Notes: generated from the letters alone by a model not told the origin. Counted from the stretch's first letter, positions 47,801-57,611 are shown. The stretch is 64,000 nucleotides of DNA from RYN-230 sp963720645 (GCA_963720645.1 CAVRFX010000012.1:62001-126000), one strand, 5' to 3'. Numbers and translations: made by a program.

Positions 47801-50369
47801 CCCGCCAGGTGGCCGGCTGCCCGTTCGTCGTCGCCGAGCATCCCCAGGCGGACGTGCGGGTGGTCACCACCGCGGTGGCCTTCACGGAGCTGCCCGCCGC
47901 GCTGCGCGGCGCCGGCGAGCTCGCCGCGGACCGTGACGTCGCCGCCGACATCTACCTTGCCTGGGACAACCAGCCCGAGGACCCCGACGCCATGGCCGCC
48001 GAGCTGGGCGGGATCCTGGCCACGGCGGACCTGCCCGGCCACGTCCGCCGGGTGACCACCACGGTCGCCGGCCGCAGTGGCGCGGCGATGCACCACCACT
48101 TCACGTTCCGGCCATCGCCGGCCGGGTTCACCGAGGAGCGGCTGATCCGCGGCCTGCATCCGCTGATCGCGCAGCGGATGCAGCTGGAGCGGCTGCGCAA
48201 CTTCGACCTCACCCGGCTGCCGTCCTCGGACGAGGAGGTCTACCTCTTCCGCTGCGTCGCACCGGAGAACCCGGCCGACGAGCGGCTCGTCGCGCTGGCC
48301 CAGCTCCGCGACCTCACGCCGCTGCGCGAGCACGACGGGCGGCTCGTCGCGCTGCCCGCCGCCGAGGACATCCTGGCCACCTGCCTGGACTCGATCCGCC
48401 GGGCCCAGGCCCGGCGGCCCGCGACGAAACGGTTCAACACCAACCGGATCCTCATCTACGTGTGGCCGCCGAGCGACCTTACCGACGAGGAAGTCAACAT
48501 GATCGCGCAGCGGGTGCTGCCGACCACCGCCGGCGCCGGCCTGGAGGAGGTCCTCTTCCTGGCGAAACAGCGCAGCCGCCGGACCGGCGAGCTGACCGAC
48601 GTCGCCGTGCGCATCACCTACGACGTGACGCCGGCATGCGGCTGTCGGTCGGCGAACCGTCGACCGAGGCGATCCAGCCGCTCGACGACTACCGGCAGAA
48701 GGTGCTGCGCGCGGCCCTGCGCAACACCGTCTACCCGTATGAGCTGACCGCCCTGCTCGGCACGTTCACCGAGCACGACCTCGACCCGGCCGGCACGCTG
48801 GTGCCGGTGGACCGGCCCCGCGGGCAGAACACGGCCGCGATCGTCGCCGGCGTCGTGTCCACGCCGACCGAGCGGCACCCCGAGGGCGTGACCAGGGTGG
48901 TCCTGCTCGGCGACCCGACCAAGTCGCTCGGCGCGCTGTCCGAACCCGAGTGCCGCCGCGTGATGGCCGCGCTGGGCCTGGCCGAGCGGATGCGCGTGCC
49001 GCTGGAGTGGTTCGCCTTGTCGGCCGGGGCCCGGATCTCGATGCAGTCGGGTACCGAGAACATGGACTGGGTGGCTGCGGCGCTCAAGCGGATCGTCGAG
49101 TTCACCCAGGCCGGCGGCGAGATCAATATCGTGATCGCCGGGATCACGGTCGGCGCGCAGCCCTACTGGAACGCCGAGGCCACGATGCTCATGCACACCC
49201 GGGGGATCCTGGTGATGACCCCGGAGTCGGCGATGGTGCTGACCGGCAAGCAGTCGCTCGACTTCTCCGGCGGCGTGTCGGCGGAGGACAACTTCGGCAT
49301 CGGCGGCTACGACCGGGTGATGGGCCCGAACGGCCAGGCCCAGTACTGGGCGCCGAACCTGACCGCCGCCCGCGACGTGCTGATGGCGCACTATGACCAC
49401 ACCTACGTCGCGCCGGGTGAGGTGCGGCCACGCCGGGCGGTGACCACCGACCCGTTCGACCGGGACATCTCGGGCTTCCCGCACACGCTGGCGGGCAGCG
49501 ACTTCAGCACCGTCGGCGAGATCTTCTCCGCCGCGGCCAACCCGGACCGCAAAAAGCCCTTCGACATCCGCACGGTGATGCGCGCGGTCGCCGACCAGGA
49601 CCACCTGGTGCTGGAACGCTGGGCCGGGATGGCCGCCGCGCACACCGCCGTGGTGCAGGACGCGCACCTGGGCGGGCTGCCGGTGTGCCTGCTCGGCATC
49701 GAGTCGCGCGCGGTGCCCAGGCGCGGTTTCCCGCCGACCGACGGCCCCGACACCTACACCGCCGGCACGCTGTTCCCGCGCTCGTCGAAGAAGGCCGCGC
49801 GGGCGATCAACGCGGCCAGCGGCAACCGGCCGCTGGTGGTGCTGGCCAACCTGTCGGGCTTCGACGGCTCGCCGGAGTCGATGCGGAACCTGCAGCTGGA
49901 GTACGGCGCGGAGATCGGCCGGGCCATCGTGAACTTCCGCGGCCCCATCGTGTTCTGCGTGATCTCGCGCTACCACGGCGGCGCGTTCGTGGTCTTCTCG
50001 AAGACCCTCAACCCGGACATGACCGTGCTGGCGCTGGAGGGCTCGTTCGCGTCGGTCCTCGGCGGCGCGCCCGCCGCCGCGGTGGTGTTCTCCGCCGACG
50101 TCAACGCCCGCACCGCCAACGACCCGAGGGTGCGGGAACTCGAAGCCCGCGTCTCCGGCACGCACGGCGCGGAGCGGGCGGCGCTGGCCGCGGAGCTGGA
50201 CGAGGTCCGGTCATCGGTGCGGGCGGAGAAGCTCGGCGAGGTGGCCACCGAGTTCGACCGGGTGCACGACATCCAGCGTGCGGTCGAGGTTGGCTCGGTC
50301 AACGCGGTCATCCGCGCCGCTGAGCTCCGCCCGCGCATCATCGAGGCCATCGAGGCCCGGCTCCGCTAG
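44894..50369 (+). CDS. Single-chain multidomain acyl-CoA carboxylase (ACC-type), two indels
   Basis: GTG 44894 starts a biotin-carboxylase domain (GEAAMRLIHAVRDLS; ATP-grasp glycine-rich LKATAGGGGRGIRV near 165-176; VEVNTRLQVEHPITE). The biotinyl domain has VLESMKMETV with biotin Lys623. A ~450-residue central region precedes carboxyltransferase subdomains (LVPVDRPRGQNTAAIVAGV; GTENMDWVAAALKRIVEF; VVLANLSGFDGSPESM; FRGPIVFCVISRYHGGAFVVFSKTLNP). The order BC-BCCP-central-CT is like eukaryotic ACC. The frame is lost near 47462 and again near 48636. Adding one base at each gives 1,825 residues. The substrate is unknown (acetyl- or longer acyl-CoA). Confidence 0.87.
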
Positions 50370-50394
50370 CGGCCAGCAGGCCCGGGCGCCGGCG

Positions 50395-50705
50395 TTACCG
50401 GATCGGGCTGCCCGGCACCGGGGTCAGCGGCGCCCCGGTGACCGGCCAGCCGTCCGGGGTCCAGACCAGCGGGCGGACCTGCACCCACGGGTCGCCGTGA
50501 TCGAACGCGTCGTAGTAGTGGTAGCCCGCACAGCACGCGTCGAACGACACGAACAGGTAGTAGTAGCCGCCGTGGTAGGTGATGCCCGCGCCTTCCAGCG
50601 CGTCCGGGGCGGGCCGCTGGGCCAGCGGGTACAGGGCGGGCGAGGCGGTGGCTGGTTTCCCGGTGGAGGGGTCGAGCTGGAACAGCTTGATCCCGCTCAG
50701 GCGCG
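50395..50705 (-). pseudogene. Remnant of a GH43 arabinan-degrading enzyme with internal deletion
   Basis: About 100 codons: an N-terminal-missing part (LSGIKLFQLDPSTGK, APALEGAG-type region DALEGAGITYHGGYYYLFVSFDACC) runs straight into GYHYYDAFDHGDPWVQVRPLVW. In GH43 arabinanases these are separated by a ~70-100 residue segment (GRSxSxTGPY region), so an internal deletion is likely. It abuts the 3' end of the GH13 gene. Inactive remnant. Confidence 0.7.
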
Positions 50706-50711
50706 CAGCGG

Positions 50712-52100
50712 TCAGGCCAGCACCGCCCAGCCGTGCGGGGGCAGGATGACCTCCGCGCCCGGCCCGCCCGCCCCGGTCAGCTGGCCGGGGCCGGCCAGGC
50801 GCTCCCGGGCGCCCGGGACCGCGGCGCGGACCTCCTGGCCGGCCAGGCTGAGCGCGACCACCAGGCTCTGCTCCCCCGCGGGCTGCCCGCCGGCCGCCTC
50901 GCCGGGGGCGGCGGCTTCCCCCGCGGGCGCGGTCACCCGGTAGATCATCCGCTCGCCGGCCAGGTCGAGCATCGTGGTCTGCGCCCGGTGCAGCCACGGG
51001 TGACGGCGGCGCAGGCCGATCAGGTCCTGGTGCAGCCGGTAGACCGGCCAGCCGGTGGGCGCGAGCCCGTCCGGGGCGCCCGGGAACGCGGGCCGGATCT
51101 CGTCGTCGCCGCCGGCCCGCTCCTCCTTGATCCCCCGGAAGGCCTGCTCGTCGCCGTAGTAGATGGCCGGCGTGCCGCCGACCGTGAACAGCACGGCCAG
51201 GGCGTGGGCCAGGTGCCGGTCATCGTCCAGGCGGCTGGCCAGCCGGGTCACGTCGTGGTTGCCCACGAACGTCAGCGGCGCGAACGTGGTCAGGAACTCG
51301 TTGTGCCGGCCCAGGGCGTGACCCAGCTCGAACAGGTTGCGGTCGTTCAGCGCGCTCCAGATGGCTTTCCACAGCTCGTACTGGGTCACCGAGTCCAGGC
51401 CCGACTCGGCCACGAACTCCGGGTAGTCGCCGTGGATCACCTCGCCGACCAGGTAGGCCCGGGGATGGCGGGCCCGGACCTGGGGCACCACCCGGGCCCA
51501 GAACGACGGGGGCACGGCGTAGGCCGCGTCCAGCCGCCAGCCATCGGCTCCCGCGTCCAGCCAGTGGTTCATGACCCCGGCGACGTAGCCGGCCACGGCC
51601 GGCTCGTCGTGGTTGAGCGCGACCAGGGCCTGGTGCCCCTCGAACGTGCCGTACTCCGGCTCCGTTCCCGGCGTCCAGCCCGGCGGCCAGGTCAGCCGGA
51701 ACCACGAGGCTTCCGGCGCGTCCGGGCCCTGCTCCAGCACCCGGCGGAAGGCCGGGAAACCGCGGCCCACGTGGTTGAAGACCCCGTCGAGCAGCACCCG
51801 CAGCCCGCGGGCGTGCGCGGCGGAGGCCAGCTCGGCGAAGTCCCGCTCGTCCCCGAGCCGCGGGTCGATCACATAGTGGTCGGTGGTGTCGTAGCCATGC
51901 GTCTGGGAGGCGAAGATGGGCCCGAGCGCGAGGCCCGAGGCGCCCAGGTTCACGGCGTAGTCCAGCCACGGCCCCAGCTGCCCGAGCCGGTGCGCGACCG
52001 GCTGCGCGCCGTCACCAGCGGGCTCGCTGGCTGTTTCCGCCGAGGCGAACCCGAGCGGGAACACCTGCCACCAGATGGCGTGCTTGACCCAGTCCGGCAC
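50712..52100 (-). CDS. GH13 alpha-amylase-family glycosidase
   Basis: 462 residues from GTG 52100, with AGGAG upstream. The four GH13 regions are present: DGVFNHVG, the nucleophile Asp in DGWRLDAAY, the acid Glu in YLVGEVIHGDY and the Asp in FVGNHDVTR. WWQVFPLGFA near the start is typical of small cytoplasmic GH13 enzymes. No signal peptide is visible, so it probably acts on intracellular alpha-glucans or malto-oligosaccharides. It is divergent from the peptidase at 52141 by 40 bp. Confidence 0.92.
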   Translation of the reverse strand: MPDWVKHAIWWQVFPLGFASAETASEPAGDGAQPVAHRLGQLGPWLDYAVNLGASGLALGPIFASQTHGYDTTDHYVIDPRLGDERDFAELASAAHARGLRVLLDGVFNHVGRGFPAFRRVLEQGPDAPEASWFRLTWPPGWTPGTEPEYGTFEGHQALVALNHDEPAVAGYVAGVMNHWLDAGADGWRLDAAYAVPPSFWARVVPQVRARHPRAYLVGEVIHGDYPEFVAESGLDSVTQYELWKAIWSALNDRNLFELGHALGRHNEFLTTFAPLTFVGNHDVTRLASRLDDDRHLAHALAVLFTVGGTPAIYYGDEQAFRGIKEERAGGDDEIRPAFPGAPDGLAPTGWPVYRLHQDLIGLRRRHPWLHRAQTTMLDLAGERMIYRVTAPAGEAAAPGEAAGGQPAGEQSLVVALSLAGQEVRAAVPGARERLAGPGQLTGAGGPGAEVILPPHGWAVLA

Positions 52101-52140
52101 CCGGATTCTCCTCTCTCCCCGACTCGCGTACGTTACCGGG

Positions 52141-53481
52141 ATGACTGCAGACCAGCGCACCGGCCCGGTCTTCCGCCAGCCGGGCACGGTGCTCACCGAC
52201 CACGTGTTCATGGTGCCGCTCGACCACGAGCGGCCGGACGGCGAGCAGATCGAGGTGTTCGCCCGCGAGGTCGCGCCGGCCGGCCGGCGCGGCGGCGAAC
52301 CCGCCCTGCCGTGGCTCGTCTACTTCCGGGGCGGCCCCGGGTTCGGCAGCCCGCGCCCGTTCGGCCGCGAGTCATGGCTGAACCGGGCGCTGGACGACTA
52401 CCGGGTGCTGCTCCTGGACCAGCGGGGCACCGGCCAGTCCACCCCGGCGTCCCGGCACACGCTGGGCCGCCTGGGCAGCGCCGCGGCGCAGGCCGGGTAC
52501 CTGGGTCATTTCCGGGCCGACTCGATCGTCCGGGACGCGGAGCTGATCCGCAAGCGGCTCGCCGGCGGCGAGCCGTGGAGCGTGCTGGGCCAGAGCTTCG
52601 GCGGCTTCGCCGCGACCACGTACCTGTCCCTCGCGCCGGAGGGTGTGCGCGAGGCACTGATCACCGGCGGCCTCCCCGGCCTCGACGCCACGGCCGACGA
52701 CGTGTACCGGCTCACGTATCCGATCGTGGCGGAACGCAACCGGCTGCACTACGAGCGTTTCCCGCAGGACGCCGACCGGGCCCGGGCGGTAGCCCGTCAC
52801 CTGGCCGGCCATGAGGTGATCATGCCGGGCGGCGGGCGGCTCACCGTGCCGGCCTTCCAGAGCCTGGGCCGGATCCTCGGCGCCTCCAGCGGCAGTGACA
52901 CCCTGCACTATCTGCTGGAGGAGGCGTTCGCGGGGCCAGCGCCCTCCGGGGACGGGCCCTCCGGGGCGGTTCTCTCCGACGCGTTCCTGGCTCACGTGGC
53001 CGCCCGGCTGTCGTTCGCCGAGGCGCCGCTCTACGCCCTGGTCCACGAGGCGTGCTACGCGCAGGGCAGCGCGACGCGCTGGGCGGCGGACCGGATCATG
53101 GCCGAGTTCGGCGAGTTCGACCCGGCCGCGGCCGTGGACGGCGACATCACGCTGCTGTTCACCGGCGAGATGATCTACCCGTGGATGTTCGAGACCGACC
53201 CGGTGCTGCGCCCGCTGCGTGACGCGGCGGAGGAACTGGCCGCGCGTGATGCGTGGCCGCGGCTCTACGACCCGGCCCGGCTCGCGGCCAGCGGCGTGCC
53301 GGCCGCCGCGGCGGTCTACTTCGACGACATGTACGTCCCCCGGCAGCTCTCGCTGCCCACCGCCGCCGCGGTCCGCGGGCTGCGTCCCTGGGTCACGAAC
53401 GAGTACCAGCACGACGGGCTGGGGACCAGCGGCGGGGCGGTACTGGACCGGCTCATCGCGATGGCGCGCGGCACCGCGTGA
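52141..53481 (+). CDS. S33-family alpha/beta-hydrolase (proline iminopeptidase-like)
   Basis: 446 residues from ATG 52141. Oxyanion loop YFRGGPGFGSP, nucleophile elbow GQSFGG, and LLLDQRGTGQST match proline iminopeptidases/tripeptidyl aminopeptidases (peptidase family S33). The probable Asp is in YFDDMYVP and the His in NEYQHDGLG. No signal peptide is visible. The short divergent gap to the GH13 gene suggests a shared promoter region. Confidence 0.92.
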   Translation: MTADQRTGPVFRQPGTVLTDHVFMVPLDHERPDGEQIEVFAREVAPAGRRGGEPALPWLVYFRGGPGFGSPRPFGRESWLNRALDDYRVLLLDQRGTGQSTPASRHTLGRLGSAAAQAGYLGHFRADSIVRDAELIRKRLAGGEPWSVLGQSFGGFAATTYLSLAPEGVREALITGGLPGLDATADDVYRLTYPIVAERNRLHYERFPQDADRARAVARHLAGHEVIMPGGGRLTVPAFQSLGRILGASSGSDTLHYLLEEAFAGPAPSGDGPSGAVLSDAFLAHVAARLSFAEAPLYALVHEACYAQGSATRWAADRIMAEFGEFDPAAAVDGDITLLFTGEMIYPWMFETDPVLRPLRDAAEELAARDAWPRLYDPARLAASGVPAAAAVYFDDMYVPRQLSLPTAAAVRGLRPWVTNEYQHDGLGTSGGAVLDRLIAMARGTA

Positions 53482-53515
53482 CCGCACCGGTCAGGAAGAA
53501 CTCGCCCGGATAAGT

Positions 53516-53533
53516 AGTTGCGATCAAGCAACT
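53516..53533. promoter_or_regulatory. MarR-type operator upstream of the DHA2 exporter
   Basis: AGTTGC and GCAACT are perfect 6-bp arms around GATCAA. TAGCAT at 53543-53548 is a plausible -10 and would place the transcript start close to GTG 53557, so the mRNA may be leaderless. The operator then overlaps the -35 region. The half-site GTTGC recurs in the SDR operators at 20471-20522, with a different arrangement. Confidence 0.6.
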
Positions 53534-53556
53534 GATGCGAGGTAGCATGTATCAAC

Positions 53557-55473
53557 GTGTCGAGAAACGCTGATCGCAGCGGCGCCGCTGGCGCCCAGCC
53601 CGTAGTGAACGGCCACGGCGGCGCCCCGGGAAACCACGGCACCGGGAACGACGGCACCGACGGCCGGTACAAGTGGATCGCGCTCTCGAACACCACGCTC
53701 AGCATGACGATGGCCACGATCGACGCCTCGATCGTGATCATCGCGATGCCGGCCATCTTCCGCGGCATCAAGCTGGACCCGCTCGCCCCCGGCAACGTCA
53801 GCTACCTGCTGTGGATGATCATCGGCTACCTGCTGGTCACCGCCGTGGCGGTGGTCACCCTGGGCCGGCTCGGCGACATGTACGGCCGGGTGCGCATCTA
53901 CAACCTGGGCTTCGTGGTCTTCACCCTGGCCTCCATCGCGCTGTCGCTGGACCCGCTGACCGGCAGCGGCGGCGCGCTGTGGCTGATCGGCTGGCGGCTG
54001 GTGCAGGCCCTCGGCGGGGCCATGCTGATGTCCAACTCGGCGGCGATCCTGACCGACGCGTTCCCGGCCGGCAAGCGCGGCATGGCGCTGGGCGTCAACC
54101 AGATCGCCGGGATCTCCGGCCAGTTCGTCGGGCTGCTGCTGGGCGGGCTGCTGGCCGCGGTGGACTGGCGCCTGGTGTTCTGGGTCAACGTCCCGATCGG
54201 GATCGCCGGCACCATCTGGTCCTACAAGAGCCTGCGCGAGATCGCCACCACCCGGCGGGCCAGGATCGACTGGTGGGGGAACGTCACGTTCGGCCTGGGC
54301 GCCACCGCGCTGCTGGTCGCGATCACCTACGGGATCCAGCCCTACGGCGGCCACCCGACGGGGTGGATGAACCCGTGGGTGCTGGCCGGCCTGCTCGGCG
54401 GTGCGGCCCTGCTGGTGGTGTTCTGCCTGATCGAGACGCATATCGCCGAGCCGATGTTCCAGCTCGGGCTGTTCAGGATCCGGGCCTTCGCCGCGGGGAA
54501 CCTGGCCAGCCTGCTGGGCTCGATCGCCCGCGGCGGGCTCCAGTTCATGCTGGTGCTCTGGCTGGCCGGCATCTGGCTGCCCCTGCACGGCTACAACTTC
54601 ATCGACACGCCGCTGTGGGCGGGCATCTACATGCTCCCGCTGACCGCCGGGTTCCTGATCGCCGGGCCGATCTCCGGGACCCTGTCGGACAAGTACGGCC
54701 CGCGCCCGTTCGCCACCGCGGGCCTGCTGGTGGCCACCTGCGCGTTCATCGGCCTGATCGCGCTGCCGCTGGACTTCCCGTACTGGCTGTTCGCGACGAT
54801 CATCTTCTTCAACGGGGTCGGCTCCGGCCTGTTCGCCTCGCCCAACACCTCCGCGATCATGAGCAGCGTGCCCGCCCGGCACCGCGGCAGCGCGTCCGGC
54901 ATGCGGTCCACCTTCCAGAACGCCGGCATGTCCCTGTCGATCGGCATCTTCTTCTCGCTGATGATCGCCGGGCTGGCCAGCACCCTGCCGCCCGCGCTGA
55001 TCCGCGGGCTGACCGCCCAGGGCGTGCCGCTGCGCGTCGCCGCCCAGGTCAGCCATCTGCCCCCGGTGAGCACGGTGTTCGCCGCCCTGCTCGGCTACAA
55101 CCCGGTCCAGCACCTGCTCAAGCCGTCCGGGGTGCTGAGCCGGCTGCCGGCCCATAACGTGGCCGCGCTGACCGGGCGGCACTTCTTCCCGACACTGATC
55201 GGCGGCCCGTTCCACCACGGCCTGGTCATCGTGTTCACCGCGGCCGCGCTCATGTCGTTCATCGGGGCCATGGTGTCGCTGCTGCGGGGGCGCCAGTTCA
55301 TCTACGACGACGCGTCGGCGGACGGCGGGCTGCCGCGGGCCCGGACGGCTTCCTCCCCGGCTCGCCCGGCGGTCAAGACCACGGTCACCGGCACGAACGG
55401 AACCGCGCCGGTGCCCCGCCTCACCCCGGGTACCTCGTCCCCGGTGCCGGGCCCCGGAGGCTGTTCGGAGTGA
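53557..55473 (+). CDS. DHA2-family MFS multidrug exporter
   Basis: 638 residues from GTG 53557, fourteen hydrophobic segments. The helix-1 motif LSMTMATIDASIVIIAMPAI and the loop after helix 2-3 GRLGDMYGRVRIYN are typical of DHA2 (EmrB/QacA) transporters. The N-terminal 37 residues are Gly/Asn-rich and cytoplasmic. A long loop at 490-540 and a C-terminal tail are present. It is controlled by the palindrome at 53516; the regulator is not adjacent. Confidence 0.93.
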   Translation: MSRNADRSGAAGAQPVVNGHGGAPGNHGTGNDGTDGRYKWIALSNTTLSMTMATIDASIVIIAMPAIFRGIKLDPLAPGNVSYLLWMIIGYLLVTAVAVVTLGRLGDMYGRVRIYNLGFVVFTLASIALSLDPLTGSGGALWLIGWRLVQALGGAMLMSNSAAILTDAFPAGKRGMALGVNQIAGISGQFVGLLLGGLLAAVDWRLVFWVNVPIGIAGTIWSYKSLREIATTRRARIDWWGNVTFGLGATALLVAITYGIQPYGGHPTGWMNPWVLAGLLGGAALLVVFCLIETHIAEPMFQLGLFRIRAFAAGNLASLLGSIARGGLQFMLVLWLAGIWLPLHGYNFIDTPLWAGIYMLPLTAGFLIAGPISGTLSDKYGPRPFATAGLLVATCAFIGLIALPLDFPYWLFATIIFFNGVGSGLFASPNTSAIMSSVPARHRGSASGMRSTFQNAGMSLSIGIFFSLMIAGLASTLPPALIRGLTAQGVPLRVAAQVSHLPPVSTVFAALLGYNPVQHLLKPSGVLSRLPAHNVAALTGRHFFPTLIGGPFHHGLVIVFTAAALMSFIGAMVSLLRGRQFIYDDASADGGLPRARTASSPARPAVKTTVTGTNGTAPVPRLTPGTSSPVPGPGGCSE

Positions 55474-55554
55474 CCGGCGGCGCAGCCCGCCCCGGGTAAC
55501 CCGGCGGTGGAGCCCGCCCGGGCCAGCCCGGCGGCGCAGCCCGCCCTGGCCCCG
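55474..55554. repeat. Three 27-bp tandem repeats directly after the exporter stop codon
   Basis: Units 55474-55500, 55501-55527 and 55528-55554, each starting CCGGCGG, diverging at a few positions. The rest of the 307-bp gap holds a weak hairpin (CAAGCCG/CGGCTTG, 55656-55686) with a T6 in its loop, and no gene. Confidence 0.85.
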
Positions 55555-55780
55555 CTCAGCGGCCGGGGGCAACCCCCGGCCTGCCGGGTGAGCAGTTCCG
55601 CGCAGATCCCCTGGCCGGGTTTACCGGGAAGAAACACGCATTTACCTCATATCAACAAGCCGCGGCTAGCCTTTTTTCTCGGCTTGCGGCGGCCGGTGCT
55701 GGGGGCATGCACCCGGTCAGTAAAGCCACCACCGCGCCCTGGGCTGATGTAGCGGCGACCTGAGCGAGAGGGCACGATAC

Positions 55781-56779
55781 ATGATGATCAACGTCCGGGA
55801 ATGGTTCGAGCAGCGATCATTCAGCCACGAGGACTTCGCCGCCCTGGGCACACCGGGCCAGGCACCCCGCGAGGTCAGCACCACCCTGATCTTCCCGTCC
55901 CGCAACTGTGCCACGACGATCGGGCCGATCCTCGCCGAGGTGGCCCGGCTGAACGACCGGACCGGGCTGATCGACCAGGTCATGGTCGTCAACGCGGACT
56001 CACCCGACGGCACCGCGGACATCGCCAGGGCCTGGGGCGCCGAGGTGTACTCCGAGAACGAGCTGCTGCCGGACTTCGGGCCGGCCCAGGGCAAGGGTGA
56101 CGCCATGTGGCGCAGCCTGTCCGTGGCCCGCGGCGACGTGGTCATGTTCGCGGACGCGGACACGAGCGACTTCCCGGAGCGATTCGTTTACGGCACGCTC
56201 GGCCCGCTGCTGGCGATCCCGGAGGTGCAGTTCGCCAAGGCCGCTTACCGCCGGCCCTACACGGACTCCAGCCGGTCAGTGGCGGACGGCGGCGGGCGTG
56301 TCACCGAGCTCATGGCCAAGCCGCTGTTCAATTTCTTCTGCCCGGAACTCACCGGTTTCGTGCAGCCGCTGGCGGGCGAGTTCGCTGCCTACCGTGACCT
56401 GCTGGGCAGCATCCCGTTCCTCACCGGGTACGGGGTCGAGCTCGGCATCATGGTCAACGTGCTGGAGGACGCGGGCCTCGGCGCGATGGCCCAGGTCGAC
56501 CTCGGGGCCCGGCAGAACCGGCACCAGTCACTATGGGATCTCAGCCTGATGAGCTCGGCCGTGCTGCGCGCGATGGCCAGCCGGGCGTCGCTGCCCCAGC
56601 GGGGCATCTGCTCCCCGGGCACGGCCGGGGTGCGGGCGCTGCCCCGGCCGGAGGTGTACGTGCACGCGGTGGCCACCGATTCGGGGCTGCGGCTCGATGA
56701 GCACCTCAACGAGCTGCACGAGCGGCCGCCGCTGGCCCAGGTCATGCCGGCCGAGCAGGACCAGGACACCGTCGCCTGA
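55781..56779 (+). CDS. gpgS: Glucosyl-3-phosphoglycerate synthase
   Basis: 332 residues from ATG 55781. A GT81-type enzyme that transfers glucose from a nucleotide sugar to 3-phosphoglycerate, the first step to glucosylglycerate/methylglucose lipopolysaccharide. Visible are WFEQRSFSHEDF at the N-terminus, GKGDAMWRSLSVARGD, the metal-binding DADTSDFPERFV (DxD), AAYRRPY and GGGRVTELMAKPLFNFF. The QPLAGEFA and GYGVELG segments complete the active site. Length and motifs match mycobacterial GpgS. It stands apart from other glycan genes except the GH13 gene 4 kb upstream. Confidence 0.92.
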   Translation: MMINVREWFEQRSFSHEDFAALGTPGQAPREVSTTLIFPSRNCATTIGPILAEVARLNDRTGLIDQVMVVNADSPDGTADIARAWGAEVYSENELLPDFGPAQGKGDAMWRSLSVARGDVVMFADADTSDFPERFVYGTLGPLLAIPEVQFAKAAYRRPYTDSSRSVADGGGRVTELMAKPLFNFFCPELTGFVQPLAGEFAAYRDLLGSIPFLTGYGVELGIMVNVLEDAGLGAMAQVDLGARQNRHQSLWDLSLMSSAVLRAMASRASLPQRGICSPGTAGVRALPRPEVYVHAVATDSGLRLDEHLNELHERPPLAQVMPAEQDQDTVA

Positions 56780-56801
56780 GCGGGCCCGGGGCTCCCGGGG
56801 A

Positions 56802-57611
56802 CTAGTGGAATGCGGGCTCCGCCGCCAGCTTGATGATGGTGAAGGGCGCCCCCTGCGGGTCGGCGATCACCGCGAGGCGCCCGGGCGGGGCGTCCACCGG
56901 CGGGACCGCCACCTGGCCCCCCAGGCCGGCCGCCAGGGCCACGGCCGCGTCACAGTCGGTGACGGCGAAGTACACGACCCAGCGGGGCGCGACACCCTCC
57001 GGCCAGTTCTCGTCCATGTGCACCATGCCGCCGACCGCGCGGCCGCCGAGCCGCCACTCGGCGTAGGTCATCGGCCCCATCTGGCTGGTTTCGGTTTCCC
57101 AGCCGAACACGCGCCCGTAGAACCGGGCCGCCGCCCCGGTATCCCGGCAGGCCAGCTCGCTCCAGCAGAAGCAGCCCGGCTCGTTGACCAGCCCGCAGCC
57201 GGGGAAGGCGCTGGGCTGCCAGGCCGCGAACAGCGCCCCCTGGTCATCGGCGAACATGGCCATCCGGCCCTGGCCGTCCACCTCCAGCGGGGGCACGATC
57301 ACGTGGCCGCCGGAGCCGGTCACCAGGCCGGCGGTGGCGTCGATATCGGTCACGCTGACGTAGGTGTTCCACGTGGCGGGCCGCTCCGCGCCCGGGCTGG
57401 GCATCAGCCCGGCCACCACCCGCCCGGGGAAATTCACCGGGGCCGTTCCCGCCGGGGCGAAGAACGTGTACGACCCCTCGCCGCCGCCGGGGGCGGTGTA
57501 GGACTCCCAGCCGAACAGGCCGGTGTAGAAGGCCACCGCCGCGGCTGGCTCGCTGGTGGACAGGTCCACCCAGCACGGCGTGCCGGGAGGGTACTCCCTC
57601 ATCACGGGCAT
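56802..57611 (-). CDS. Two-domain VOC (glyoxalase/bleomycin-resistance-like) protein
   Basis: 269 residues from ATG 57611, with AGGAAG upstream; the frame extends to 57725 but lacks support. Two VOC modules begin PGTPCWVDLSTSEPAAAVAFYTGLFGW and GCFCWSELACRDTGAAARFYGRVFGWE. This is the Cfp30B-like two-domain form. Relatives act in methylglyoxal detoxification or are uncharacterised, and the metal site is not certain. Confidence 0.9.
   Translation of the reverse strand: MPVMREYPPGTPCWVDLSTSEPAAAVAFYTGLFGWESYTAPGGGEGSYTFFAPAGTAPVNFPGRVVAGLMPSPGAERPATWNTYVSVTDIDATAGLVTGSGGHVIVPPLEVDGQGRMAMFADDQGALFAAWQPSAFPGCGLVNEPGCFCWSELACRDTGAAARFYGRVFGWETETSQMGPMTYAEWRLGGRAVGGMVHMDENWPEGVAPRWVVYFAVTDCDAAVALAAGLGGQVAVPPVDAPPGRLAVIADPQGAPFTIIKLAAEPAFH

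Noticed and set aside
44894..50369. Programmed frameshifting in the carboxylase
   Set aside because: No slippery heptamer or downstream stimulator is obvious, both shifts need a missing base in the same sense, and several unrelated genes in the window have the same type of defect.
53524..55572. A 682-codon open frame on the minus strand across the exporter gene
   Set aside because: It is Arg/Gly/Pro/Gln-rich with no domain, lying exactly opposite the well-supported DHA2 transporter; typical antisense frame in high-GC DNA.
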